NCBI RefSeq assembly: GCF_018119405.1
Contig: NZ_JAGPWC010000008.1
Span: forward strand, 1 to 64,000
Length of the DNA stretch: 64,000 bases
Source of the DNA: Massilia sp. ST3
Lineage (GTDB): Bacteria > Pseudomonadota > Gammaproteobacteria > Burkholderiales > Burkholderiaceae_D
Direction of reading: 5' to 3'
The first letter of the stretch is position 1. Each line of letters starts with the position of its first letter. Of this stretch, positions 35,294 through 45,087 are shown piece by piece. The position numbers and the translations under genes were made by a program. Below the pieces are notes generated by a model, which worked only from the letters and a program-made list of their open reading frames with translations, had not been told where the DNA came from and made no database searches.

Positions 35294-35511
35294 TACGGGC
35301 GCAAATCCGGCACAAACTCGGGACCAAGCGTTCCCAAAAAACCACGAAATATCACAGGGTCTTGTACAAGAGGCAAAAGACCGCGGTCCATGATCCGGGC
35401 ATGATGATCAGAAAATCCACACCCACCCGCTATGCGAGGGCGCGGCGCCTGGGAAGCCGGTCCGGCGCGGCAAGGGCCATCCGACCGAGTCCGCGCCGGA
35501 ATCGGTTTTCC

Positions 35512-35599
35512 GTAGGGTGGACGGCTTTGCCGTCCACGCGGTGATAGATAGAGGCTCCGCTTTCGTGCCGGATGATCTCTGCGCAAACGTCCACCCTAC
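35512..35599. repeat. Dispersed inverted-repeat element, copy 1
   Basis: Bounded by a perfect 12-bp inverted repeat, GTAGGGTGGACG at 35512 and CGTCCACCCTAC ending at 35599. An internal hairpin (GGACGGC-TTT-GCCGTCC) lies at the left end. It shares a 23-nt identical core (35557-35579) with the element at 39836-39858. It lies in the intergenic gap downstream of polB. Looks like a REP/MITE-class chromosomal repeat; no transposase is nearby. Confidence 0.8.
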
Positions 35600-35625
35600 A
35601 ATCGCGCCGGCAATTAAGAAGACAT

Positions 35626-38007
35626 TTAAAACAGCGCGCCCTGGCGGCTGGTCAGGCGCCCGAAGCGCTCGCCCAGGAAAGGCAGGATCGCGTCGGCCAC
35701 CGGTTCCAGCTGGCGGCTCAGGTAGTGCTCGTAGTCGACCGGCGAATGCAGGGTCTCGAGCGGCTCGGGGCCGGCCGTGGTCATCACGTAGCGGATCCAG
35801 CCGCCCCTGCGGTAGATGGCCGGACGGCCCTGGCGCAGGTGGTGCTCGTCGGCCATGCGCGCGGCGCGCACGTGGGGCGGCACGTTGCGCTGGTATTCCT
35901 CGAGCGGGCGGCGCAGGCGCTTGCGGTAGACCAGCAGCGCGTCGTGCTCGCCGCGCAGGGTCGCCGCCACGTACTCGCGCACGTAGTCCTCGTAGGGCTG
36001 GCGCTTGAAGATGCGCTCGTAGAGCCCCTGCTGGAACTGCTGGGCCAGCGGGGTCCAGTCGGTGCGCACGGCTTCCAGGCCCCGGTAGACCATCTCGTCG
36101 GCGCCGTCCGCGCCGGTGGCCAGGCCTGCGTAGCGCTTCTTGCTGCCCTCGTCCGAGCCGCGCACGGTCGGCATCAGGAAGCGCCGGAAGTGCACGTCGT
36201 ACTCCAGCTCCAGCGCGCTTTCCAGCCCCAGCTCCTCGCGCAAGTGGCTGCGCCACCAGGCGTTGACGTGCTCCACCAGCGCGCGGCCGATGCGCTCGGC
36301 GTCATGGTCGGTGTGGGCGCGGCCCAGCCAGACGAAGGTGGAATCGGTGTCGCCGTAGATCACCTGGTAGCCCTGCTCCTCGATCAGGGCGCGGGTGCGG
36401 TGCATGATCTCGTGCCCGCGCATCGTGATGGACGAGGCCAGGCGCGGGTCGAAGAAGCGGCAGCCGGTGGTGCCCAGCACGCCATAGAAGGCGTTCATGA
36501 TGATCTTCAGGGCCTGCGACAGCGGCGCGTTGCCTTCGCGCTTGGCGGCCTCGCGTCCGGCCCAGACCTGGGTCACGATCCCCGGCAGGCAGTGCCGGGT
36601 GCGCGAGAAGCGCCCGCCGCGAAAGCCTGGCACGGTCGCTTCCTCGGGTTCGCGCAAGCCTTCGACCAGGCCCACGGGGTCGATCAGGAAGGTGCGGATG
36701 ATCGACGGGTACAAGCTCTTGTAGTCAAGCACCAGCACCGAGTCGTACAGGCCGGAGCGGGAATCCATCACGAAGCCGCCCGGGCTGTCGGCGCCCGGCA
36801 CGTCGCCGATGTTTGGCGCCACGTGGCCCTGGCGGTGCATGACCGGCATGTAGAGGTGCTCGAAGGCCGCCACCGAGCCGCCGCTACGATCGGCAGCCAG
36901 CCCGGTCACGCTGGCGCGCTCCAGCAGGAAGGCCATGACCCCGGTCCTGGCGAAGATGCGCGTGACCAGTTCGCAGTCCTTCAGGTTGTAGCGCGCCAGC
37001 TTCGGCTTGTCCTCGGCGAACATGCGGTCGATCTCGTCCATCCGGTCGAAAGGATTGTCGATCGCCTTGCCCTCGCCGAGCAGCGACTGCGACACGCTCT
37101 CCAGGCTGAAGGAGGGAAAACTCCAGGTAGCCGAGCGCAAGGCCTCGATGCCGTCGATGACCAGGCGTCCGGCGATGCCGACGAAGTAGTGCTCGTGGCC
37201 GCCACGGTCTTCGCGCCATTCGAGGGCGCTGCCGTCGCGGCCCAGCCTGAGCGGCCGGTTGAAGCGGTCGGCGTGCTTCTGCAGCACGCGCAGGTCGAAC
37301 TGGACCACGTTCCAGCCGATCAGGGCGTCGGGATCGTGGCGCGCGAACCAGGCTTCCAGCCGGTCGAGCAGCTCGGGGCGCGTGGCGCAGTATTCGAGCG
37401 CGAAGTCGACACCGGAGGCGTCCCCATTGGGAGGCCCCAGCATGTAGACCTGGCGCTGGCCGCAGCCCTCCAGTGCGATCGAATACAGGTCGCCCTGGAA
37501 GGTGGTTTCGATGTCGAGCGAGACGGTGCGCAGCTGCGGACGGTAGCCGGGCGCCGGCTTGAGCTGGGCGTCCAGCACCAGCCGCGCATCGTCACTCTCC
37601 CGGCCAGCGAAGGCGACGGGCGCCGTGATGAAGCGCTCCATCAGGTAGCGCTCGGGCGGACGGACGTCGGCCTCGTAAAGCGCGATGCCGTGCTCGCGCA
37701 GGCGCTTTTCCAGGCGCAGCAGCTGGCGGTAGTGGCGGCAGTACAGGCCCAGCACGGAACGGTGCTGGAAGTCGGTCAGCGCCAGTGGCCGCAGCTGCCA
37801 GCCTGTTTCCCTTGCCAGCAGCTGCTCCACCGCGCCGCCCAGCTCGGCCGCCACGAAGGCGACCGGGGTCTGGGCCGGCAGGCGCACGCGGCATGGACCG
37901 TCGTCGGTGGCCAGCCAGAACTCGACTTCGCAGCCGGCGTCGGCGTCGCGCCAGTGGCGGGTCAGCAGGAAGCCCTGCCGCAAGCCGGGGCTGGGTGCGG
38001 CCTCCAT
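35626..38007 (-). CDS. polB: DNA polymerase II (family B)
   Basis: A 793-residue family B polymerase, near the 783 residues of E. coli Pol II. Exonuclease motifs: SLDIETT, GWNVVQFDLRVLQ and YNLKDCELV. Polymerase motifs: LDYKSLYPSIIRTF (A), LKIIMNAFYGVLG (B) and IYGDTDSTFVW (C). It acts in translesion synthesis and restart at stalled forks, SOS-induced in E. coli. The ATG overlaps the stop of the DUF455 gene as TGATG, so it is coupled to it. No LexA box was noticed upstream of the pair, but I could not scan systematically. Confidence 0.95.
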   Translation of the reverse strand: MEAAPSPGLRQGFLLTRHWRDADAGCEVEFWLATDDGPCRVRLPAQTPVAFVAAELGGAVEQLLARETGWQLRPLALTDFQHRSVLGLYCRHYRQLLRLEKRLREHGIALYEADVRPPERYLMERFITAPVAFAGRESDDARLVLDAQLKPAPGYRPQLRTVSLDIETTFQGDLYSIALEGCGQRQVYMLGPPNGDASGVDFALEYCATRPELLDRLEAWFARHDPDALIGWNVVQFDLRVLQKHADRFNRPLRLGRDGSALEWREDRGGHEHYFVGIAGRLVIDGIEALRSATWSFPSFSLESVSQSLLGEGKAIDNPFDRMDEIDRMFAEDKPKLARYNLKDCELVTRIFARTGVMAFLLERASVTGLAADRSGGSVAAFEHLYMPVMHRQGHVAPNIGDVPGADSPGGFVMDSRSGLYDSVLVLDYKSLYPSIIRTFLIDPVGLVEGLREPEEATVPGFRGGRFSRTRHCLPGIVTQVWAGREAAKREGNAPLSQALKIIMNAFYGVLGTTGCRFFDPRLASSITMRGHEIMHRTRALIEEQGYQVIYGDTDSTFVWLGRAHTDHDAERIGRALVEHVNAWWRSHLREELGLESALELEYDVHFRRFLMPTVRGSDEGSKKRYAGLATGADGADEMVYRGLEAVRTDWTPLAQQFQQGLYERIFKRQPYEDYVREYVAATLRGEHDALLVYRKRLRRPLEEYQRNVPPHVRAARMADEHHLRQGRPAIYRRGGWIRYVMTTAGPEPLETLHSPVDYEHYLSRQLEPVADAILPFLGERFGRLTSRQGALF

Positions 38008-38807
38008 CAGGTGTAGCGCCGCAGTTCGGCCTCGCTGAAGCCGGCCTGGCGGCGCGCCTCGAGGTTGAACGGCCCCTTCAGCACCGGTGCCTTGTAGCGC
38101 ACGGTGAGCTCGTCGTAGGTGGGCAGCGGGTCGAGTCCGCGCTCCGCGCACAGGTAGAAATACCAGCGGTTGCCGATCTCGACGTGTCCGACCTCGTCCG
38201 CCAGCAGGCGGTCCAGGATGGCCGCGGCCGCGGCGTCGCCGGCCTGGGCCAGCTTGGCGCGCAGTGGCGGGATCGCGTCCAGGCCGCGCGCCTCCATGGT
38301 GCGCGGCACCAGCGCCATGCGCGCCAGCACGTCGCCGCTGGTCTTGCCGACCATTTCCCACAGGCTGTCGTGGCCGGTGAAATCGCCGTAGCGGTAGCCA
38401 AGAGTGGCCAGGTGGGCGTCCAGCATCAGGAAATGCAGCGACTCCTCGTGGGCGACGCGCAGCCAGTCGGTGTAATAGTCGTCCGGCATGCCCGGGAAGC
38501 GCCACACGGCGTCCAGCGCCAGGTTGATGGCATTGAATTCGATGTGGGCCAGCGCGTGCACCAGCATGGCGCGCCCCTCGACCGTGACCATCGAGCGGCG
38601 GCCCACCAGCCGCGGCGGCACCAGCTCCGGCCGCGCCGGGCGTCCGGGCACGGGACCTGAGGGGCCCAGGCTTGCCGCGCTATCGATCCGCACGGCGCCT
38701 TGGGCATGCGCGCGCGCCATGGCGGCCACGCCGGCGGCCTTGGCGGCGGGGTCGGTCTCAAGCAAACAGTGCAGCGCGCAAGCGCGGAGCTCGATGGAGC
38801 GCTCCAT
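38007..38807 (-). CDS. DUF455 ferritin-like domain protein
   Basis: A 266-residue protein of the DUF455 (COG2833) group, predicted ferritin-like di-iron four-helix bundles. Putative ligands sit in HIEFNAINLALDAVWRF (Glu90), AHEESLHFLML (Glu121/122, His125) and DEVGHVEIGNRWYFY near residue 200. Function is not established; MiaE-like hydroxylase activity has been suggested for related folds. It is immediately upstream of and coupled to polB, and divergent from another probable di-iron protein gene (39062). Confidence 0.83.
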   Translation of the reverse strand: MERSIELRACALHCLLETDPAAKAAGVAAMARAHAQGAVRIDSAASLGPSGPVPGRPARPELVPPRLVGRRSMVTVEGRAMLVHALAHIEFNAINLALDAVWRFPGMPDDYYTDWLRVAHEESLHFLMLDAHLATLGYRYGDFTGHDSLWEMVGKTSGDVLARMALVPRTMEARGLDAIPPLRAKLAQAGDAAAAAILDRLLADEVGHVEIGNRWYFYLCAERGLDPLPTYDELTVRYKAPVLKGPFNLEARRQAGFSEAELRRYT

Positions 38808-39061
38808 GGGAAAACCTGGTCGGGAAAACCATGCAGTTTACCAAATCCGCGCGCCGGGTTCGAGCGCTGTCGTTGCGCTTCGCGTATGCATGCCGCCGCT
38901 GCCGCAAGCCGCCACAGTCCCCCCCGTGGTGGGGGAAGAAATCCGTGGTCGCCCTGACTAGACTACGTCCTGCCAGCCTGCCGCCGCCGCCGTCGATCCG
39001 ATGCGCGGCGCCGGACAGGCCGCGCCAAGCACCCGTGCAACCCTCATTACCGGACACTCTC

Positions 39062-39766
39062 ATGGATATTCTCGATTCCGTCATCGAAGCGCGCCAGGCG
39101 AAGCTTCGCAAATCCGCCCTGTGCACCTACCTGGCCGACGCCGCCATCCCTCCCTACCAGCGCCTGTCCTTCGTTCCGGCCATGATGTTCTTCACGATGG
39201 GCTTCAAGGACATGCTGGCCGCCCTGCGCGACGAACGCGACGACTCGCCCCTGCAACAAAGCGTGCACCAGCACTGCGACGAGGACGCCTTCCACTGGCA
39301 GTGGTACCTGGAAGACCTGGCGCGCATCGAGCATGGGCGCCGCCTGCTGGGTGTGCCGCCGGCCCAGGCCTTTACCGAAGTCTGGGCGCCGACCAACTAC
39401 GCCACCCGCGAGGTGGTCTATCACGCCATCTTCCTGGCCAAGACCCACCGCACGCCTTTCCTGCGCATGGCCATCATCGATGCCCTGGAAGCCACCTTCG
39501 CCTGCTTCAACGAGCCGATGTACCGCCTGGTGGGCGAGCTCGGCCTGTATGAGGAGCTGCACTACTTCGGCAAGGTGCACGAGCATGCCGAGGCGAACCA
39601 TGCCAAGGACCAGGATGGCGTGGAAGGGACGGGCTACCTGCTGCGGGTCGGCGAGTTCGAGACGGCCGTGGGGCTGGTGAACGAGCTGTTCGACGTGTTC
39701 GAAGGGATGTTCGACTGCTGGTACCGGGCCGGGACGGAAGAAGTGGCGCTGCCGCTGGCGGCTTGA
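39062..39766 (+). CDS. Haem-oxygenase-like di-iron candidate protein
   Basis: A 234-residue all-helical protein. Carboxylate and histidine positions spaced as in haem-oxygenase-like di-iron oxidases are visible: Glu74 and His78 in HCDEDAFHWQWYLED, Glu143 in DALEATFACFNE, and His173, His175, His180 and Asp182 in KVHEHAEANHAKDQD. The N-terminal FVPAMMFFTMGFKDM block also fits the TenA/iron-containing redox enzyme fold. Substrate unknown. Divergent from the DUF455-polB pair with 254 nt between, and followed by a repeat element. Family assignment is by pattern only. Confidence 0.62.
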   Translation: MDILDSVIEARQAKLRKSALCTYLADAAIPPYQRLSFVPAMMFFTMGFKDMLAALRDERDDSPLQQSVHQHCDEDAFHWQWYLEDLARIEHGRRLLGVPPAQAFTEVWAPTNYATREVVYHAIFLAKTHRTPFLRMAIIDALEATFACFNEPMYRLVGELGLYEELHYFGKVHEHAEANHAKDQDGVEGTGYLLRVGEFETAVGLVNELFDVFEGMFDCWYRAGTEEVALPLAA

Positions 39767-39790
39767 CAATATAGCAATCGGGAATTGGTG

Positions 39791-39902
39791 GTAGGGTCGG
39801 CGGCTTGGCCGCCGACGCGGTGCTCGTTACCGGCGCCGCTTTCGTGCCGGATGATCTCGCTACAAACTTTCACCGCGTCGGCGGCGGAGCCGCCAACCCT
39901 AC
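39791..39902. repeat. Dispersed inverted-repeat element, copy 2
   Basis: 112 bp bounded by 32-base terminal inverted repeats that match at 29 positions (39791-39822 and 39871-39902). Each arm is itself a hairpin (GGCGGC/GCCGCC), so the element could extrude a cruciform. The middle shares the 23-nt core (39836-39858) with copy 1. It sits between the di-iron candidate and the flagellin gene. Confidence 0.85.
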
Positions 39903-40064
39903 GCCGATGTCAAAAGAGCATCAATGCAGCTTGTGTCACCGACAAGAAAAAATATTTAAAAAAATTTCTGCATGGCACTTAATGCCCAAAGGAAAGTGGT
40001 CGCCTTGTACTGGTGAGGGCGAGTGAACGCACTCACCAACTACTCACTAGGAAAGAGCCTAATC

Positions 40065-40916
40065 ATGCTGAGCCTGCACACCAACAACGCTGCCCTGTCG
40101 GCACAAAACTCGATCTCCCGCACCCAGAGCAACCTGTCGACCTCGATGACCCGCCTGTCGACCGGCTACCGCGTCAACTCGGCAATGGACGACGCCGCCG
40201 GCCTGCAGATCGCCAGCCGCCTGAAGGCCCAGACCTCGGGCATGACCGTGGCAATGCGCAACACCCAGAACTCGACCTCGATGCTGCAGACCGCCGAAGG
40301 CGCGCTGGACGAAGTCGGCAACATGCTGGTCCGCATGAAGGACCTGGCCACCCAGGCAGCCGACGCTTCGTCGACCGCCAGCGACAAGACCGCGATGCAG
40401 TCGGAATACGACGCACTGGGCCTGGAACTGAAGAACATCCTGCAAAACACCACCTTCGCCGGCACCAAGCTGCTGGTCGGCGGTACCGTCGCTTCGTCGA
40501 TGACCTTCCAGATCGGCGCCTCGTCGAGCGAGACCATGGCCGTCAACCTGGGCGCCGACATGGGCTCGATGGTCACCGATGTGACCGCCGCCACCGCGAA
40601 CTACACCGCAGCCACCACCGGTACCGAGCTGACCGCTACCGCCAATGCATCGATCGCCAAGCTGGAAACCGCGCTGAACTCGGTCAACAAGGTGCGTTCG
40701 GGCCTGGGCGCCGCGGCCAACCGCCTCGAGCACGTGTACAACAACCTGTCGAACATCAGCACCAACAGCAAGGCCGCCACCGGCCTGATCATGGACGTCG
40801 ACTTCGCGACCGAAAGCGCGAACATGACCTCCAGCCAGATGCTGCTGCAAGCCGGCACCGCGATGCTCAAGCAGTCGAACAGCATGTCCTCGATGGTCAT
40901 GTCGCTCCTGCAATAA
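40065..40916 (+). CDS. fliC: Flagellin
   Basis: A 283-residue flagellin. The N-terminal D0/D1 part ([39 protein letters not shown]) and C-terminal D1/D0 part ([36 protein letters not shown]) are typical, while the central variable D2/D3 region is nearly absent, so this is a compact filament protein. The start MLSLHTN at 40065 matches other flagellins; a GTG at 40023 would add 14 residues. Codon bias is strong, suggesting high expression. No other structural flagellar genes are in the window. Confidence 0.95.
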   Translation: MLSLHTNNAALSAQNSISRTQSNLSTSMTRLSTGYRVNSAMDDAAGLQIASRLKAQTSGMTVAMRNTQNSTSMLQTAEGALDEVGNMLVRMKDLATQAADASSTASDKTAMQSEYDALGLELKNILQNTTFAGTKLLVGGTVASSMTFQIGASSSETMAVNLGADMGSMVTDVTAATANYTAATTGTELTATANASIAKLETALNSVNKVRSGLGAAANRLEHVYNNLSNISTNSKAATGLIMDVDFATESANMTSSQMLLQAGTAMLKQSNSMSSMVMSLLQ

Positions 40917-40957
40917 TCGCAGTATCCCGCCGGGGACCCGCGTCCCCGTCTCGCCAG

Positions 40958-40986
40958 GGCCAGCCTTCGGGCTGGCCTTGTGCTTT
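40958..40986 (+). terminator. Terminator after the flagellin gene
   Basis: GGCCAGCC-TTCG-GGCTGGCC stem with an extra-stable UUCG loop, followed by TTGTGCTTT. A second hairpin (GGGGAC-CCGC-GTCCCC, 40932-40947) precedes it. Confidence 0.75.
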
Positions 40987-41068
40987 CGGGGCCGCGCAAG
41001 CCTGCGACACCCGCCGCCAGTCGCTGCTAGCATGTCAGGACGTGCGACCAGAAGACTGGCGGCTTGCC

Positions 41069-43198
41069 ATGCTGTCCCGCTCTCATCCCGACGTCCAGCA
41101 GCGCCTGGACGAGCTGCTCGAACACCTTCCCGCGGGCGTGGTCGTCCACGGCGAGGACGGGCGCATCCTGTCCGCCAACCGCATGGCCGCGCGGCTGCTC
41201 GACCGCAGTATCGCCTTGCTGGTCGGCACCGAATCCGCCACCACGGCATGGACCTTCGTCCGCGACGACGGCTCGCCCATGCCCGAGGCGGAGTATCCGG
41301 TCAATCTCATCCTCAAGGACGGCAAACCGCTGTCGCACCACGTGGTCGGCATGCGCCGCGCAGGCCACGCCAGCATCCGTTGGCTGATCTGCAACGCCTA
41401 TCCGGAACGCGACGCCAACGATCGCATCGTCCGCGTCGTGGTCTGCTTCACCGACTGCACCGCTCTCAAGCGGGCCCAGCGCAAAGCCCAGAAATCCGAG
41501 GAACGCATGCAACTCGTTCTGCGCGGCTCGACCGACGCATCCTGGGACTGGGACCTGCGCACTGGCGAGGTCTATTACTCCGAGCGCTGGTGGGAAATGC
41601 TGGGCCATGCGCCGGATTCCCTGCCATCCACGCCAGAGACGGCGATGGGGTTGATCCATCCCGAAGATCTTGGGCGCATGCACGCCTTTATCGCCCAGCT
41701 GCTCAAGGAGCCGCGCGAGCGCTACAGTATCGAATTCCGCCTGCGTCACAAGGACGGCCATTACGTGCCCGTGCTGGCGCGCGGCTTCGTGACGCGCGAC
41801 GCCGACGGCAGGCCGCTGCGCCTGTCCGGCACCAACACCGACCTGACCGAACGCAAGGCAGCCGAGCAGCGCATCTACGAGCTGGCCTACTTCGACCCGC
41901 TCACCGGCTTGTCCAACCGCCGCTACCTGATCGAGCAGCTCGGCACCAGCCTGGCGCGGGCCCGCCGGCTCGACGAATACGGCGCCCTGATCTTTATCGA
42001 CCTCGACAATTTCAAGCTGCTCAACGACACCCTGGGCCACGACGTCGGCGACCAGCTCCTCAAGCAGGTGGCGGCGCGCCTGCGCGGCGTCCTGCGCGCC
42101 AGCGACCACTTGTCGCGCCTGGGAGGCGACGAGTTCGTGGTGGTGCTGGAAGACCTGGGTTCCTGTCCCGACGAGGCGGCCGCCGAGACGGAGAGCGTGG
42201 CCACCAAGATCCTGCACGCCCTGGACCGGCCCTTCCGCCTGGGCGCGCACACCGCCTCGACCACGCCCAGCATCGGCATCACCATGTATGACGGCGAGCC
42301 GACCGCCATCGACACCCTGCTCAAGCAGGCCGACCTGGCCATGTACCGCGCCAAGGCCGAGGGCCGCAACACGGCGCGTTTTTTCGAAACCAGCATGCAG
42401 TCGGCGGCCGACCGCCAGGCGGCGCTGGAAACCTGCCTGCGCAGCGGGCTGGCGGAACAGGAATTCGTGCTCTACTGTCAACCGCAGTTCGGCCGCGACG
42501 GCTTGCTGAACGGGGCCGAAGCCCTGGTGCGCTGGGACCGCGGCGACCTGGGCATGGTGCCGCCCGGCGAGTTCATCGGCCTGGCCGAAGCCACCGGCCT
42601 GATCGCGCCGCTCGGCCGCCACGTGCTGGAACAGGGTTGCCGCCTGCTGGCCCGCTGGCAGGCCGACCCGGCGCTCGAAGGCTTGAAACTGGCCGTCAAC
42701 GTCAGCGTCCACCAGATGCGCGACCCCGACTTCCCCGACACCGTGGCCGAGGTGCTGGCCGCCACTGGCGCGCCGGCGCAATGCCTGACCCTCGAGATCA
42801 CCGAGAGCGTATTCGCGGAAAACCTGCCGGAGCTGATCGACCGCATGCACCGGCTGCGCGCCCTGGGCGTGCGCTTCTCGCTCGACGATTTCGGCACCGG
42901 CTACTCCTCGCTTGCCTACCTGCGCCGCTTTCCGCTGGCGGCGCTCAAGATCGACCGCTCCTTCGTGCACGACGCCCATGCCGACCGCGGCGCGGCCGCC
43001 ATCGTCGAAGCCATCGTCACCCTGGCGCGCAAGCTCGGCCTGGACATCGTCGCCGAGGGCGTCGAGCTGGACGCCCAGCGCCGCTTCCTGGATCACTGCG
43101 GCTGCGACTCCCTCCAGGGCTACCTGCTCGGCTCGCCGATGCCGGTGGCCCAGTTCGAACGCCGCTACGGCCAGGCCGTCGGCGCCGGCCACGCTTGA
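41069..43198 (+). CDS. PAS-PAS-GGDEF-EAL protein
   Basis: A 709-residue cytoplasmic signalling protein. Two PAS sensors (residues about 10-125 and 140-275, the second PAS_3-like with [21 protein letters not shown]) precede a GGDEF domain with intact RLGGDEF and an EAL domain with intact [23 protein letters not shown] and KIDRSF. Both cyclic di-GMP synthesis and breakdown are possible; most such hybrids act mainly as phosphodiesterases. The ATG at 41069 is one choice; GTG 41042 is also in frame. Location next to flagellin suggests motility control (inference). Confidence 0.9.
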   Translation: MLSRSHPDVQQRLDELLEHLPAGVVVHGEDGRILSANRMAARLLDRSIALLVGTESATTAWTFVRDDGSPMPEAEYPVNLILKDGKPLSHHVVGMRRAGHASIRWLICNAYPERDANDRIVRVVVCFTDCTALKRAQRKAQKSEERMQLVLRGSTDASWDWDLRTGEVYYSERWWEMLGHAPDSLPSTPETAMGLIHPEDLGRMHAFIAQLLKEPRERYSIEFRLRHKDGHYVPVLARGFVTRDADGRPLRLSGTNTDLTERKAAEQRIYELAYFDPLTGLSNRRYLIEQLGTSLARARRLDEYGALIFIDLDNFKLLNDTLGHDVGDQLLKQVAARLRGVLRASDHLSRLGGDEFVVVLEDLGSCPDEAAAETESVATKILHALDRPFRLGAHTASTTPSIGITMYDGEPTAIDTLLKQADLAMYRAKAEGRNTARFFETSMQSAADRQAALETCLRSGLAEQEFVLYCQPQFGRDGLLNGAEALVRWDRGDLGMVPPGEFIGLAEATGLIAPLGRHVLEQGCRLLARWQADPALEGLKLAVNVSVHQMRDPDFPDTVAEVLAATGAPAQCLTLEITESVFAENLPELIDRMHRLRALGVRFSLDDFGTGYSSLAYLRRFPLAALKIDRSFVHDAHADRGAAAIVEAIVTLARKLGLDIVAEGVELDAQRRFLDHCGCDSLQGYLLGSPMPVAQFERRYGQAVGAGHA

Positions 43199-43201
43199 CG
43201 C

Positions 43202-43993
43202 CTACATCTGGCGGAACAAGTGGGCGAACACCGGGCTGACGCGCGGCTTTTCGGGGCGGTTGCGCAGGTTGAGCACCACCTTGCCCATGGTATCGCGCCC
43301 GGCGCTGGCGACGCAGCGCATGTTGACCACGGTGCCGCGGTTGATCTGCTGGAATTCCTGCGGGTCGAGCTGGGGCAGCAAGTCCTTCAACGGCAGGCGG
43401 ATCAGGGCCTCGCTGTCGGCGGTGGCGACGTTCACGTACTTGTCGACGGCCTGGAACAGCACCACCTCGGACACCGGGATCATGCGCACCACGCTGCCCA
43501 CGGCGGCGCGGATCATGGTCAGGCGTTCGCTCTGGGCGGACTGCGGCAGCAGGGCCTGCAGCTGCCCCACCAGCTGGGCCAGGGCGCCGTCCCCAGGCTG
43601 GGTTTCCTCGCGCTCCTGCAGCCTGCCGCGCAGTCGCTCCACGGTGCGCCCAAGGCGCTCCTCGCTCACCGGCTTGAGCACGTAGTCGGCGGCGGCGCGC
43701 TCGAAGGCCTGCACCGCGTACTCGTCGTAGGCGGTGACGAACACCACCTGCGGAAAAGGTTCCGGACCTTCCCAGCGCTCGGCCAGCTCCTCGGCCGCCT
43801 CCAGGCCGCTCTGGCCGGGCATCTTGATGTCGAGGAAGAGCACCTCCGGGCGCAGCGCCATGGCCTGCTCGACGGCCGCCATGCCGTTCGGCGCCGTGGC
43901 CACGATTTCGAGCCCCGGCCAGAGCTTCTGCAGGGTCTTGGCCAGGACGGCGGCGAGGATCGGTTCGTCTTCGGCAATCAGTGCACGGGTCAT
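43202..43993 (-). CDS. LytTR family response regulator
   Basis: A 263-residue regulator. The receiver domain (residues 1-125) has IAEDEP, the phospho-acceptor in LFLDIKMPGQSGLEA and the conserved Lys in YVLKPVSEE. The C-terminal LytTR DNA-binding domain (about 155-255) shows VVLFQAVDKYVNV and NRGTVVNMRCV. Its ATG overlaps the kinase stop as ATGA, so the pair is coupled. Its stop is three bases from the convergent GGDEF-EAL stop. Confidence 0.93.
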   Translation of the reverse strand: MTRALIAEDEPILAAVLAKTLQKLWPGLEIVATAPNGMAAVEQAMALRPEVLFLDIKMPGQSGLEAAEELAERWEGPEPFPQVVFVTAYDEYAVQAFERAAADYVLKPVSEERLGRTVERLRGRLQEREETQPGDGALAQLVGQLQALLPQSAQSERLTMIRAAVGSVVRMIPVSEVVLFQAVDKYVNVATADSEALIRLPLKDLLPQLDPQEFQQINRGTVVNMRCVASAGRDTMGKVVLNLRNRPEKPRVSPVFAHLFRQM

Positions 43994-45087
43994 GCTGTGG
44001 TCTCCAGTGGTAAGGTCAGTCGTACGATGGCGCCTTGCGGCTTGTTCGGGGCAAGCACGATGCCCGCGCCGTCGCCGTAGATGGCGTGCAGGCGCTCGCG
44101 GGTGGTGGCCACGCCGACGCCGCCGCCGCGCGTCTCGGGCTTGTCCTTCAGGCCGAGGCCGGTGTCGCGCACCGTGATCTCGAGCAGTCCGTCGCGCGCC
44201 TCGGCGGCGATCGCTATCTCGCCGCCCTCGATCTTCGGCTCCAGGCCGTGGATGATGGCGTTCTCCACCAGCGGCTGCAGCAGCATCGGCGGCAGGCGCA
44301 CGTCGCGCAAGCCGTCCGGCAGCTGCAGGCGGCTCGCTAGCCGCTCGCCCATGCGCACCCCCATCAGCCCCAGGTAGGCTTCCATGGCCGCGAATTCCTG
44401 GGCCAGGGTGGTGCTTTCGCTGCGCGAGGCGCCAAGGGTGGCGCGCAGGTACTGGATCAGCTGGTCGAGCATGCGGCTGGCGCGGTCCGGGTCGAGGGCG
44501 ATCAGGCCCTGCAGGTTGGCCAGGGTATTGAACAGCATGTGCGGCTCGATCTGGGCCTGCAGCAGGCGCAGCTGGGCCTGGAGCGCCTGGCGCTCGATGA
44601 CTTCGGCGCGCAGGCGGGCGTCGGCGTGTTCCTGGCGAATGCGGCGCAGGCGGTCGCGGTGGCGGATCAAGACCACCATCGAGGTGATGACGCCGAAGGT
44701 CAGCACGATCATGCTGACCCGGCCCGCCGAGGGATAGTCGCGCAGGCTCGGCATGGTGTAGCCCATGACCGCGAAGCCGATGCGCATGCCGGTATAGTGG
44801 GCCAGCGGCGCCGCCAGCAGCATCACGCCGATGAAGGGCAGCCACTGGCGCGCGCTCCAGTCGGCGCGGTCCCACCACAGCAGCCGGGCGCCGTCGACCA
44901 CGGCGAAGGCCAGCATGCCGATACAGACCGAGAAGACCAGCTGCTCGTACAGCAGCTCGGGCTTCCCGACCACCAGGGTGATGACGACCGCGACCAGGGC
45001 GCTGATGCCGAACGCGAGGCGCAGGTCCTCGAGCAGGCGCATCATGCGCGGGCGTCGCGGCGGGGAAGTGGGGATAGCTTGGGACAT
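43990..45087 (-). CDS. LytS/YehU-type sensor histidine kinase
   Basis: A 365-residue membrane kinase. Four or so N-terminal helices (residues about 25-165) are followed by a His-kinase region with LQAQIEPHMLFNTLANLQ (phospho-acceptor His) and an ATP-binding domain with LLQPLVENAIIHGLEP and GLGL/GGGVGVATTRERL boxes. It phosphorylates the LytTR regulator encoded next. The start at 45087 is followed by a basic leader. Signal unknown. Confidence 0.92.
   Translation of the reverse strand: MSQAIPTSPPRRPRMMRLLEDLRLAFGISALVAVVITLVVGKPELLYEQLVFSVCIGMLAFAVVDGARLLWWDRADWSARQWLPFIGVMLLAAPLAHYTGMRIGFAVMGYTMPSLRDYPSAGRVSMIVLTFGVITSMVVLIRHRDRLRRIRQEHADARLRAEVIERQALQAQLRLLQAQIEPHMLFNTLANLQGLIALDPDRASRMLDQLIQYLRATLGASRSESTTLAQEFAAMEAYLGLMGVRMGERLASRLQLPDGLRDVRLPPMLLQPLVENAIIHGLEPKIEGGEIAIAAEARDGLLEITVRDTGLGLKDKPETRGGGVGVATTRERLHAIYGDGAGIVLAPNKPQGAIVRLTLPLETTA

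Larger units (their letters stand above)
35223..35625. other. Intergenic region between cheV and polB
   Basis: 403 bases without a convincing gene. It holds a possible cheV promoter near 35263-35293 and an 88-bp inverted-repeat element at 35512-35599. Short open frames here lack ribosome sites and codon bias. Confidence 0.7.

Noticed and set aside
35359-35400. An open frame reading YKRQ, reminiscent of sequencing-adapter contamination
   Set aside because: The bases (TTGTACAAGAGGCAA) differ from the transposase adapter sequence, and the flanks look like normal chromosome; similarity is only at protein level.
38918-38937. CCCCC/GGGGG hairpin near 38.9 kb as a terminator
   Set aside because: It lies in a divergent region where no transcript should end, with no T-tract.
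39973-39987. TGGCAC followed by GCCC upstream of flagellin as a sigma-54 promoter
   Set aside because: The spacing between the GG and GC elements is two bases too short and TTGC is absent.
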